Assembly (NCBI RefSeq): GCF_022179285.1
Contig: NZ_BPQO01000012.1
Location: 62,001 to 126,000 of the forward strand
Source of the DNA: Methylobacterium hispanicum
Lineage (GTDB): Bacteria; Pseudomonadota; Alphaproteobacteria; Rhizobiales; Beijerinckiaceae
DNA: 64,000 nt
Reading direction: 5' to 3'
The notes below the pieces were generated by a model that was not told the DNA's origin, did no database searches, and saw nothing but the letters and a program-made list of their open reading frames with translations. The position numbers and the translations under genes are program-made. Below are positions 1-7,376 of this stretch, piece by piece (positions within the stretch are counted from its first letter, which is position 1; every line of letters starts with the position of its first letter).

Positions 1-1
1 C

Positions 2-283
2 GCCGCGCTTCCCGAGGTCGCGGTCGAGGGTCTGCCCGCCCACGCCTACCTGTTCGGCGAGGACCAGGGCCGCTACCTGATCGCCGTCGAGGCGGACGCG
101 GCTTCCGACATCCTCTACAGCGCCTCCTCGCAGGGGATCGACGCGGCGGTGGTCGGCGTCACCGGCTCCGACCGTTTGACCCTGCCGGGCGGCGAGACCA
201 TATCGGTGGCCGACCTGCGCCAGGCCAACGAGAACTGGCTGCCCGCCTACATGGCGAGCCAGCCGGCCGCGGTCGCATCCTGA
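2..283 (+). CDS. purL: PurL C-terminus (partial): FGAM synthase subunit II
   Basis: Last 93 codons plus stop of a gene that begins outside the window. They read as the end of phosphoribosylformylglycinamidine synthase II, the cytoplasmic enzyme that aminates FGAR in purine synthesis: the small C-terminal region contains VVGVTGSDRLTLPGG and then ISVADLRQANENWLP, a typical closing segment of alphaproteobacterial PurL. The next gene, bolA, starts 22 bases downstream on the same strand, an order common in Rhizobiales where purL, bolA and a monothiol glutaredoxin follow each other. Only the tail is present, so nothing can be said about the active site. Confidence 0.88.
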   Translation, partial: AALPEVAVEGLPAHAYLFGEDQGRYLIAVEADAASDILYSASSQGIDAAVVGVTGSDRLTLPGGETISVADLRQANENWLPAYMASQPAAVAS

Positions 284-305
284 TCCGATCCGTAGGAGTA
301 CACCG

Positions 306-542
306 ATGCCGATGGATGCGCGCGAGATCGAGCGGATGATCCGCGAGGCCCTGCCCGACGCCCAGATCGAGATCCGGGATCTGGCGGGCGACGGCGACCA
401 CTACGCCGCCACCGTCCTCTCCACCGCCTTCAAGGGCAAGACCCGCGTCGCCCAGCACCAGATGGTCTACGGGGCGCTCCAGGGGCGGATGGGAGGCGTG
501 CTGCACGCGCTTGCGCTGACCACGGGCCTGCCGCAGGATTGA
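306..542 (+). CDS. bolA: BolA-family protein (short, partner of monothiol glutaredoxin)
   Basis: A 78-residue BolA-like protein. BolA proteins bind a shared [2Fe-2S] cluster with CGFS glutaredoxins and act in iron-sulfur trafficking and redox sensing. Visible family features are the N-terminal helix MDAREIERMIREALP, the beta strand with AQIEIRDLAGDGDHY, and the conserved AFKGKTRVAQHQMVYGAL segment whose histidine is the usual cluster-ligand candidate. The length fits the short YrbA/IbaG-type BolA. An AGGAG site at 294-298 lies 7 bases before this ATG and 13 before the next in-frame ATG, so the first is preferred. The partner grxD lies 590 bases downstream, with one unrelated gene between them. 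Confidence 0.92.
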   Translation: MPMDAREIERMIREALPDAQIEIRDLAGDGDHYAATVLSTAFKGKTRVAQHQMVYGALQGRMGGVLHALALTTGLPQD

Positions 543-567
543 GCCCTCGCGCGGGAGTTCTCCCCCG

Positions 568-1059
568 ATGGACCGACCAAGCCTCTACGACGACGACATC
601 GTGGCCTGGGCCGAGGAGCAGGCCGCCGCGCTGCGCGCCCTCGGCGCGCGGGGCGAGCTGTCGAACGCGGTCGATTGGGAGAACGTCGCCGAGGAGATCG
701 AGAGCGTGGGACGGGCGCAGATTCGGGCTGTCGAGAGTCTGCTGGTTCAGGTGCTCGCCCACCTATTGAAGCAGGCCTCTGCACCGCTCGCCCCCGTCGT
801 CTCCCACTGGCGACATGAAACGCTGACGTTCCAGCAGGCAGCCTATCAGCGCATCGAGCCCGGGATGCGCCAGCGCCTCAATTGGCGCTACATCTGGGCC
901 ATTGCACGAACGAATGCCGAGGCCAACATGCTGATCTATGGACAGGAACTCCTGCCGAACGTGCCGGACACGTGTCCGCTCACCCCGGAGGCGATCCTGA
1001 CCGAGCGCTTCGATCTCGACGCCGCGCTCCGCGTCATCACCGGGACCGTACAGCGCTGA
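568..1059 (+). CDS. DUF29 family protein
   Basis: A 163-residue protein of the DUF29 family, recognised from the opening [18 protein letters not shown], the central [13 protein letters not shown] motif and the following segment in which leucine- and histidine-rich helices precede a conserved SHWRHE. DUF29 proteins are small, all-helical, of unknown function and abundant in cyanobacteria and Alphaproteobacteria. It sits between bolA and grxD, two genes that work together, which looks like an insertion into a conserved pair. It has no signal peptide or membrane segment. The function is unknown. Confidence 0.82.
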   Translation: MDRPSLYDDDIVAWAEEQAAALRALGARGELSNAVDWENVAEEIESVGRAQIRAVESLLVQVLAHLLKQASAPLAPVVSHWRHETLTFQQAAYQRIEPGMRQRLNWRYIWAIARTNAEANMLIYGQELLPNVPDTCPLTPEAILTERFDLDAALRVITGTVQR

Positions 1060-1095
1060 GCCAGCGGCCATAGACGCAACGATTCCCGCTGTTCG

Positions 1096-1101
1096 TACAA
1101 T
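1096..1101 (+). promoter_or_regulatory. Possible -10 element of a separate grxD promoter
   Basis: TACAAT matches the sigma-70 -10 consensus at five of six positions and lies 28 bases before the grxD ATG. No good -35 element is seen at the expected distance, so this is weak evidence that grxD has its own promoter after the intervening DUF29 gene. Confidence 0.3.
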
Positions 1102-1129
1102 CACCTATTCACCAGCAAGGACCGAGAAC

Positions 1130-1468
1130 ATGTCGGACGTCAACGCCACGATCGAGAACGAGATCAAGTCACAGGACGTGGTCGTGTTCATGAAAGGCAC
1201 GCCGCAGATGCCGCAATGCGGCTTCTCGGGCCAGGTCGTGCAGATCCTCAACTACCTCGGCGTGCCCTTCAAGGGCGTCAACGTGCTGGCCGACCAGGGC
1301 ATCCGCGAGGGCATCAAGGCCTTCTCGAACTGGCCGACCATCCCGCAGATCTACGTGAAGGGCGAGTTCGTCGGCGGCTGCGACATCACCCGCGAGATGT
1401 TCCAGTCGGGCGAGCTGCAGACCTTCCTCGCCGAGAAGGGCGTGCCGGTGAAGCCCGCCGCCGCCTGA
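1130..1468 (+). CDS. grxD: Monothiol glutaredoxin GrxD (CGFS type)
   Basis: A 112-residue class II glutaredoxin with the diagnostic CGFS active site ([14 protein letters not shown]), the [19 protein letters not shown] glutathione-binding stretch with the cis-proline TIPQ, and the usual length for Grx4. These proteins carry a glutathione-ligated [2Fe-2S] cluster and pass it to targets or to BolA rather than acting as thiol reductases. A run with an AAGGA site stands before the ATG. A strong hairpin with a T tract follows at 1494-1515, so this is the last gene of the purL-bolA-DUF29-grxD string. Confidence 0.95.
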   Translation: MSDVNATIENEIKSQDVVVFMKGTPQMPQCGFSGQVVQILNYLGVPFKGVNVLADQGIREGIKAFSNWPTIPQIYVKGEFVGGCDITREMFQSGELQTFLAEKGVPVKPAAA

Positions 1469-1493
1469 GCAGGGGCGCAGCGCCGGACGGAGG

Positions 1494-1515
1494 AGGGCGC
1501 GCGAGCGCCCTTTTT
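1494..1515 (+). terminator. Rho-independent terminator after grxD
   Basis: Inverted repeat AGGGCGC / GCGCCCT with a GCGA loop, followed directly by five T residues. It is positioned 25 bases after the grxD stop codon. Confidence 0.85.
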
Positions 1516-1584
1516 CGTGTGCGCTGCGGAAAGATCGGCGCCCGCGCCCCGTTTCCCCGACGAGACGGTTGAGCGGGCGATCCG

Positions 1585-2484
1585 ATGCGCGACGTCATCA
1601 TCGTGGGCGGCGGACCCGCCGGACTGAACGCCGCCCTGATCCTCGGGCGCTGCCGCCGCGACGTCCTGCTCTGCGACCTTGGCCGGCCCCGAAACGCTGC
1701 CACGCCCCTGACCTGGGGGATCTTCACCCGCGACGGCACGCCGCCCGCGGAGCTGCGCGCCCGCGCCGAGGCGGATCTCGCCCGCTACGACACCGTCGAG
1801 CGGCGGGAGATCGAGGTCGTCGACGCGCAGCGGACGGAGGACGGCTTCGCGGTCGCGCTCGCCGACGGCACCCGGGAGCATGCCCGGCGCCTGATCGTCG
1901 CCACCGGCCTGCATCAGGACCTGCCCGAGATCGAGGGCGTCTCCGCCTTCTGGGGCACGGGCGTGCATTCCTGCCCGTACTGCGACGGTTACGAGGCGCG
2001 CGACCAGCCCCTCGTCGCCCTGGGTCACGGGCCGGGCGCCAAGGGCTTCGCCCTCGAGCTGACGGTCTGGAGCCGCGACGTCGCCCTTTGCACGGATGCT
2101 CGCCCGACCGATCTCTCGGGGGAGGACCGCGACCGCCTCGCCCGCAACGGCGTTCGGGTGGACGAGCGCCCGATCCGGGCGCTGCGCGGCGCGGACGGCC
2201 GGCCGACGCATCTCGAATTCGCGGATGGCGGCACGCGGCCGTGCCGGAGCCTCTTCCTGATGCCCGCGGGCTGCCGCCCTTCGGACCTGCTCGCGGGCCT
2301 CGGCTGCGACCTGACCGACAAGGGCGTGGTGCCGACCGACGACTACGAGAAGACGAACGTGCCGGGCCTCTACGTCGCGGGCGACGCCTCGCGGCGGGTC
2401 CAGTTCGCCGTGGTGGCGGCCGCCGAGGGCGCGATGGCCGCCTTCGCGGTCAACACCGAATTGCTGCGCGAGGATACGCGCTGA
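1585..2484 (+). CDS. Thioredoxin-reductase-like FAD/NAD(P) oxidoreductase with CPYC motif
   Basis: A 299-residue pyridine nucleotide-disulfide oxidoreductase of thioredoxin reductase fold. The FAD-binding VGGGPAGLNAALILGR is at residues 6-22. The redox pair is CPYC (HSCPYCDGYE, about residues 131-140) instead of the CATC usual in TrxB, which resembles the CPxC pair of dithiol oxidases such as GliT. The second nucleotide-binding loop is GHGPGAKGFALEL rather than GxGxSA. The C-terminal FAD motif YVAGDASRRVQFAVVAAAEGA is typical. It is the first gene after a terminator and is probably monocistronic. A disulfide-forming or -reducing role is likely; the partner substrate is unknown. Confidence 0.8.
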   Translation: MRDVIIVGGGPAGLNAALILGRCRRDVLLCDLGRPRNAATPLTWGIFTRDGTPPAELRARAEADLARYDTVERREIEVVDAQRTEDGFAVALADGTREHARRLIVATGLHQDLPEIEGVSAFWGTGVHSCPYCDGYEARDQPLVALGHGPGAKGFALELTVWSRDVALCTDARPTDLSGEDRDRLARNGVRVDERPIRALRGADGRPTHLEFADGGTRPCRSLFLMPAGCRPSDLLAGLGCDLTDKGVVPTDDYEKTNVPGLYVAGDASRRVQFAVVAAAEGAMAAFAVNTELLREDTR

Positions 2485-2611
2485 ACTCGGTCATGCCAGG
2501 CCGCTGGACTGAGAAACCGGTGCCGCGGGCGTGCTCGAACGTGCCATTCGGCACAGCTACCGATGCGCACCCCTGCAAGGGTAAAGACGAGGTTACGAAA
2601 CGTCGATATTC

Positions 2612-2636
2612 GGAACCTGTTCAGGTTATCCCCGTT
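2612..2636 (+). promoter_or_regulatory. EcfG-type (general stress sigma) promoter
   Basis: GGAAC at 2612-2616, a 16-base spacer, then CGTT at 2633-2636. This matches the alphaproteobacterial general-stress promoter (GGAAC-N16/17-CGTT) at every listed position. It lies about 70 bases before the ATG of the 71-codon gene at 2705 and on the same strand. The assignment comes from consensus matching only. Confidence 0.65.
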
Positions 2637-2704
2637 ATTCCCACGCGGCCGAGCTTGTCCCGGCCGATTGCCCCGTCACCGTCGCTGCTCCCGCAAGGCC
2701 GGCC

Positions 2705-2920
2705 ATGCCCGTCTTCGATTCCAAAAATCTTGATGCCGCCTTCGAGGGGCAGGCGCTCCTCGCGGCCATCCTGCAGCCGACGCGTGCCGCCCGCGGCCAG
2801 GCCCTGCTGAACGGCCGCCGCCGGGCGAACCGCGGGATCATGCCGGCAGGCCCTGCCGCGGCGCTGCCGCTGCGCGAGCCGGCCTCGGCGGAGACGGTCG
2901 TCCCGGCCTCCGCCCGCTGA
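2705..2920 (+). CDS. Small hypothetical protein, probable EcfG target
   Basis: A 71-residue protein that I do not recognise. It is basic in the middle (NGRRRANRG) and ends in a proline/alanine-rich tail, with no signal peptide or cysteine. An AAGG site precedes the ATG. The main evidence that it is a real gene is the well-formed GGAAC-N16-CGTT promoter about 70 bases upstream; small stress proteins of unknown role are frequent members of that regulon. The reading frame ends 4 bases before the stop of the convergent gene at 2925. Confidence 0.5.
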   Translation: MPVFDSKNLDAAFEGQALLAAILQPTRAARGQALLNGRRRANRGIMPAGPAAALPLREPASAETVVPASAR

Positions 2921-2924
2921 GCCG

Positions 2925-3773
2925 CTACCACGCCTGGTGCGTGATCAGACCCTGGCGCGTCACCACCACCCATTCGCGGCCGCGGCGCTCGATGCCCTCG
3001 ACGCGCCCGACGCCCGGTACCGAATCACCCGGCCCCACCTCGACCAGACGCCGCCGCCGATCCTCCAGGATGGCGGTCCCGTCGTAGACGTCGCGCACCG
3101 CCCAGGCCTCGACCACGGCGGGCTTCTCGGGCGCCTTCTTCGGCTCGATGCTGCCCGTCTGGGTCGGCTCGGGCTTGGTGGGAGCGACGACCGGCGCCGC
3201 CGCCTGCTGAACGGGCGCCTGCACCGCCACGGCGGCGCGCTTCTCGATCTGCGTCGTGAGGGCAGCGAGCTTGGCACCCTGGTCCCGCTCGGCCTGCTCG
3301 AACCGGTCGCCGAGCGCGGCGATCTTGCCCGAGAGACCCTGCTCGGCCTTCGCGACGCGCTCGGTGAGTCCGGCGCTGCGGCCGGCGATCTCCTTGCGGG
3401 CCGCCTCCTGGCTCTCCTTCAGCGCGGCGAGCGCACGGCCGAGTTGCTCGACCTCCGTGCCGATCCGGGCCGATTCCGTCCGGGCGGCATCGATACCGGC
3501 ATGGACCTCGGCCAAGGCCTCGCCCTGGCCGCCGCGCGGCAGCGAGGCCGCGGTGAGGCCGGCCCCGCAGATCAGCCCGAGGGCGAGCGCACCGCCGGCC
3601 ACGCCCATCAGGCGCGGGTCGAGGCGCCCCCGCAGCGAGGCCGTCCCGGCGGCAGGCGCGGCCTTGGCCGTCGCGGCGTCGGCCGCCCCGGCATCGGCCG
3701 CCCTCTTGCCGCCCGAGACGGCGGCCTTGAGCAGGGCCTCGGGCGAGACCGGTCCGGTGGCTTTCGTCGTCAT
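2925..3773 (-). CDS. Membrane-anchored coiled-coil protein with C-terminal beta domain
   Basis: A protein of about 282 residues. After an Ala-rich cytoplasmic N-terminus there is one membrane segment (LMGVAGGALALGLICGAGLTA, near residues 55-75), then a predicted coiled coil of roughly 100 residues rich in Ala, Glu and Lys (heptads such as QLGRALAALKESQEAARKEI), a Pro/Gln linker, and a conserved C-terminal module beginning AWAVRDVYDGTAILEDR and ending VVVTRQGLIT. Similar C-terminal modules occur in uncharacterised Rhizobiales envelope proteins. An in-frame TTG lies 18 bases upstream, but the ATG at 3773 is preceded by GGAAAGG at good spacing, so I chose it. Function unknown; a periplasmic structural role is inferred from topology. 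Confidence 0.72.
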   Translation of the reverse strand: MTTKATGPVSPEALLKAAVSGGKRAADAGAADAATAKAAPAAGTASLRGRLDPRLMGVAGGALALGLICGAGLTAASLPRGGQGEALAEVHAGIDAARTESARIGTEVEQLGRALAALKESQEAARKEIAGRSAGLTERVAKAEQGLSGKIAALGDRFEQAERDQGAKLAALTTQIEKRAAVAVQAPVQQAAAPVVAPTKPEPTQTGSIEPKKAPEKPAVVEAWAVRDVYDGTAILEDRRRRLVEVGPGDSVPGVGRVEGIERRGREWVVVTRQGLITHQAW

Positions 3774-3907
3774 GGCCGTCGCCTTTCCCAAAGCTCGTGC
3801 GGCGTGTTCCCCGAAAGCTTTGGTTAAGGACGCTTGTTTACCGAACCGTTACCGCACGCATGCCTCCGGCCGAGCCGTTCGGCTCCGCGCGGCAGCGGGT
3901 TCGCGCC

Positions 3908-3929
3908 CCCTCCCCCGCACGGGGGAGGG
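3908..3929. repeat. REP-like palindrome (CCCTCCCCC/GGGGGAGGG)
   Basis: Perfect 9-base inverted repeat with GCAC loop between dcp and the downstream coiled-coil gene, both on the minus strand. It belongs to the CCCTCTCCC-type family of intergenic palindromes seen again at 6285, 11928, 33225 and 63248. Confidence 0.7.
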
Positions 3930-3974
3930 CGTGCGGTGCCGGCCCCCGCGTCGGGCACCGCACGGACCCTCCGC

Positions 3975-6044
3975 TCAGGCCGCCAGCCCGCGCTTCTTCA
4001 GGAGGGGCTCCGTGCTCGGCAGGCGCCCGCGGAACAGGGTGTAGGCCTCGCGCGGGTCGCGCAGGTTCCCGGCGCCGTAGACGTACCGGCGCAGGCGCGC
4101 CGCGGTCTCCGGGTGGAAGATGTCGCCGGCCTCCCGAAAGGCGTCGAAGGCGTCGGCGTCCAGCACCTCCGACCAGAGATAGCTGTAGTAGCCGGCCGCA
4201 TAGCCGTCGCCCGAGAAGATGTGGGCGAAGTGCGGGGAGCGGTGGCGCATGCCGATCTCGCCCGGCATGGCGATGCGCTTCAGGGCCTCCGCCTCGAAGT
4301 CCAGCACGTCGAGGCCCGCCTCTGCGGCGTTCGAGAGGTGCAGCGTCATGTCGACGATCGCCGAGGCCGCGTACTCGACGGTCGCGAAGCCCTGGTTGAA
4401 GGTGCGGGCGGCGAGCAGCTTCGTGAGCAGCGCCTCCGGCATCGGCTCGCCGGTGCGGTGGTGGCGAGCGTGGGTGCGCAGCACCTCGGGCTGCTCCAGC
4501 CAGTGCTCGTAGAGCTGCGAGGGCAGTTCCACGAAGTCGCCCGAGACGGCGGTGCCGGAGAGGAGCGGGTAGGTAACGTCCGAGAGGAGCCCGTGCAGGG
4601 CGTGGCCGAACTCGTGGAACAGGGTGCGGGCGTCGTCGAAGGAGAGCAGAGCCGTCTCGCCGGGGGGCGCCTTGGCGAAGTTCATCACGTTGACGATGAT
4701 GGGCGTGACGGTTCCGTTCAGCCGCTCCTGCGAGCGGAAGGCGCTCATCCAGGCGCCCGAGCGCTTGGAGGCGCGGGCGAAGTAGTCGCCCAGGAAGAGG
4801 CCGACCTCGGATCCGTCGCGGTCGCTCACCCGCCAGACCCGCACGTCCGGGTGGTAGCGCGGCACGTCGGGCAGTTCCGCGAAGGACAGACCGAACAGGC
4901 GGGACGCGGTGTCGAAGGCCGCCTGGATCATGCCGTCGAGGGGCAGGTAGGCCTTCACCTCGCCCTCGTCGAGGTCGTGCTCGGCCCGGCGCAGCTTCTC
5001 GGCGTAGTGGCGCCAGTCGTGCGCCTGGAGCGCGAAGTCGCCGCCCTCCCGGGCGATGATGGCCTGGAGCCGGTCGCGCTCGGCGCCCGCGCGCCGCTGC
5101 GCCGGGGCCCAGACCTCGGTGAGCAGCGCGGTCGCGGCCTCCGGGCTCGCCGCCATCGTGTCGTCGAGCTTGTAGTGGGCGAAGCTCGCGTAGCCGAGGA
5201 GGCGCGCCCGCTCGGCCCGGAGCTGCACGATCTTGCGGATGATCGCGCGGTTGTCGGTCTCACCCCCCGACTCGCCGCGGCGGGTCCAGGCCTCGTAGGC
5301 CCGCTCGCGCAGGTCGCGCCGGGTCGAGAAGACGAGGAACGGCTCGATCAGCGAGCGCGACAGGGTGATGACGTGGCCGTGCTCGCCCCCACGCTCCTCG
5401 GCGGCGCTGGCGGCGGCGGCCCGCAGGAAGGGCGGCAGGCCGGCGAGGTCGTCCTCGCCGTCGAGCGGCAGCACGAAGCGGCTCTCGTCGGCGAGGAGGT
5501 TCTGGCTGAACTGCGTGCCGAGTTCCGACATCCGCGCGGCGATCTCGGCCATGCGGGCCTTGGCCTCGGGCGCGAGGTCGGCGCCCGCCCGGCGGAAGCG
5601 GGTGCGGTAGCGCTCCAGCACCCGCCGCTCCTCGTCGCCGAGACCGTCCGCGGGGATCGCGGCGAGGCGGGCCCAGAGATCCGGGTTGAGGTAGATGGCG
5701 CTGCCGTGCCGGGCGAGCCTCGGCCCGACCGTGCGCTCGATCGCCTGGAGGTCCGGGTTCGTGTGGCTGCCGGTGAGATTGTAGAACACGCCCGCCACCC
5801 GATCGAGCGCCAGCCCGGCCCGCTCCATCGCCGCGACGGTGTTGTCGAAGTCCGGGGCCGCGGGGCTCGTCGCGATGGCGGCGATCTCGGCCTCGTGGGC
5901 GGCGATGGCCGCCTCGAAGGCCGGCAGGTAGTGCTCGGGCCGGATGCGCTCGAAGGGCGGCAGCTCGTGGGGCGTGTCCCAGCGCGCCGCCGAGAACGGG
6001 TTCCCGGTGTCGAGCGTGGGGAGCCCTGCGCTGGATGACGTCAT
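3975..6044 (-). CDS. dcp: M3-family metallopeptidase (peptidyl-dipeptidase Dcp / oligopeptidase A type)
   Basis: A 689-residue zinc metallopeptidase of family M3. The zinc site is FHEFGHALHGLL (HExxH), with the third ligand expected in the following DFVELPSQLYEHW segment. The N-terminus (PFSAARWDTPHELPPFERIRP) and C-terminus (GYYSYLWSEVLDADAFDAF) match the Dcp/OpdA branch and the length is the family norm. These cytoplasmic enzymes cut oligopeptides, releasing dipeptides from C-termini in the case of Dcp. A much longer frame exists upstream, but the ATG at 6044 has GAGGA at proper spacing and matches the family start. The gene stands alone, divergent from the extensin-like gene. Confidence 0.92.
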   Translation of the reverse strand: MTSSSAGLPTLDTGNPFSAARWDTPHELPPFERIRPEHYLPAFEAAIAAHEAEIAAIATSPAAPDFDNTVAAMERAGLALDRVAGVFYNLTGSHTNPDLQAIERTVGPRLARHGSAIYLNPDLWARLAAIPADGLGDEERRVLERYRTRFRRAGADLAPEAKARMAEIAARMSELGTQFSQNLLADESRFVLPLDGEDDLAGLPPFLRAAAASAAEERGGEHGHVITLSRSLIEPFLVFSTRRDLRERAYEAWTRRGESGGETDNRAIIRKIVQLRAERARLLGYASFAHYKLDDTMAASPEAATALLTEVWAPAQRRAGAERDRLQAIIAREGGDFALQAHDWRHYAEKLRRAEHDLDEGEVKAYLPLDGMIQAAFDTASRLFGLSFAELPDVPRYHPDVRVWRVSDRDGSEVGLFLGDYFARASKRSGAWMSAFRSQERLNGTVTPIIVNVMNFAKAPPGETALLSFDDARTLFHEFGHALHGLLSDVTYPLLSGTAVSGDFVELPSQLYEHWLEQPEVLRTHARHHRTGEPMPEALLTKLLAARTFNQGFATVEYAASAIVDMTLHLSNAAEAGLDVLDFEAEALKRIAMPGEIGMRHRSPHFAHIFSGDGYAAGYYSYLWSEVLDADAFDAFREAGDIFHPETAARLRRYVYGAGNLRDPREAYTLFRGRLPSTEPLLKKRGLAA

Positions 6045-6227
6045 GTGCCGGTCCTCGTCGTTTCCGTCTGGCGGGCGGGTGGGGCCGCGCCCCGCCGCCC
6101 GCGAAAGTCGCCCGAGCCTAGCACGATCGCGCCCGAGCGTTGCAGCCGCGCCCTTGCCGCGGCGGGTGCGGCGCCCGATCGTTCGGGGCGAAGGCTGCGT
6201 GCCGGCACGCGCCCGGGAGGAGACGCC

Positions 6228-7295
6228 ATGACACTGCGCCGGCAACCGGGCGGCACCAAATCCATGTGCGCGACTCTCCCTCCGCCCTCTGCGGGAGAGG
6301 GTGGGCCGGCCGTAAGGCCGGGTCGGTCGGGACGAAGTCCCGCAGAGGGGGGAAGGAGGGAGCGCGCGAAGTTCCTCGCCGCCCGTACCGGAACGGCCTG
6401 TGCCCTCGCCCTGCTCCTCGCCACCCCCCTCCCCGGTCGCGCCGCGCCGCAGGACGCGCCGGCCGCCAGCGTTCCATTGCCGCCGCCGATCCCGCCGGAA
6501 CGCCCGCAGGACCTGACGCCCCCGCCTCCGCCCGGGGAGGCGATCAAGGCGGCGCCGACGCCGCCGGAGCGGCCGGCCGAGCTGACGCCCGCCGTTCAGG
6601 CGGACACGAAGCCCGACGGAAAGCTGGACGCGAAGCCCGAGGGCCCCGCACCGACCGCGGAATCAGGGAAACCCGAGGCCGCCCAGCCCACCCCCCTGCC
6701 CCCGGCGCGGCCGCCCGAACTCTCCGGGGAGGCGGCGCTCGCCCTCAAGGTCTCGGCCCCCGACGACGCGGCCTGCCGCACCCGCCTCGCGCGGCTCGGC
6801 GCGCGCTTCGAGCCCCTGCCCGCGATCGCGAACGGCCAGTGCGGCGCGCCGCTGCCCCTGAAGCTGACCGCGCTCGACGGGGTCGCCCTGCCGCAATCGG
6901 CGACGCTGACCTGCACGGCCGCGGAGGCGCTGGCGCGCTGGGCGACCGAGGCGCAGGTCGCGGCCGAGCGCGAGCTGAAGCAGCCGCTGCGGTCGATCGC
7001 GATCGGCACTTCCTACGAGTGCCGCGGCCAGAACCACGACGTCGAGGCCAAGCTCAGCGAGCACGCCTTCGCCAACGGCATCGACGTGATGAGCTTCGGC
7101 CTCGAGGGACGGGCGCCGGTCACGGTCGCCGCCAAGCCCGCCGGCTCGGACGAGGGCCGTTTCCTCGACGCCGTGCGGGGCCGGGCCTGCGCGTTCTTCC
7201 GCACCGTGCTGGGGCCGGGCTCGAACGCCGCCCACGCCGACCACCTCCACCTCGACGAGCGCGAGCGCAACGCCGGCCACCGCCTCTGCCAGTAG
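6228..7295 (+). CDS. Extensin-like C-terminal domain exported protein, N-terminus interrupted by a palindromic repeat
   Basis: A 355-residue protein. Its C-terminal half is the Extensin-like_C domain: a CRTRLARLGARFEPLP start, SYECRGQNHDVEAKLSEHAF, NGIDVMSFGLEGR, and the His/Asp closing motif HADHLHLDERERNAG with paired cysteines. The middle is Pro-rich (repeated PPERP). A signal-peptide-like hydrophobic run ALALLLATPLPGRAAPQ sits at about residues 59-75, far from the start. Residues 20-41 are encoded by a palindromic repeat (6285-6349), so the element has been absorbed into the coding frame. The ATG at 6228 follows GGGAGGAG. No start codon is available immediately before the hydrophobic run. 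Probably periplasmic; function unknown, a cell-wall role is inferred. Confidence 0.75.
   Translation: MTLRRQPGGTKSMCATLPPPSAGEGGPAVRPGRSGRSPAEGGRRERAKFLAARTGTACALALLLATPLPGRAAPQDAPAASVPLPPPIPPERPQDLTPPPPPGEAIKAAPTPPERPAELTPAVQADTKPDGKLDAKPEGPAPTAESGKPEAAQPTPLPPARPPELSGEAALALKVSAPDDAACRTRLARLGARFEPLPAIANGQCGAPLPLKLTALDGVALPQSATLTCTAAEALARWATEAQVAAERELKQPLRSIAIGTSYECRGQNHDVEAKLSEHAFANGIDVMSFGLEGRAPVTVAAKPAGSDEGRFLDAVRGRACAFFRTVLGPGSNAAHADHLHLDERERNAGHRLCQ
6285..6349. repeat. REP-like palindromic element inside a coding sequence
   Basis: Perfect 12-base inverted repeat CCCTCTGCGGGA (6285-6296) / TCCCGCAGAGGG (6338-6349), with smaller internal repeats (GGCCGG..CCGG, GTCGGGAC..GTCCCGC) and roughly complementary CTCCCTCC / GGAAGGAGGG flanks. 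It lies between the start codon and the signal-peptide region of the extensin-like gene, and its length keeps the frame open. Confidence 0.75.
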
Positions 7296-7376
7296 GGCCG
7301 CGGGGCCGCGGAACGTTCGCCCCGGCCCGGGACTTTATCGCCGCGGAGCGCCACGCTCCCGGAGTCTCGGACGGGG

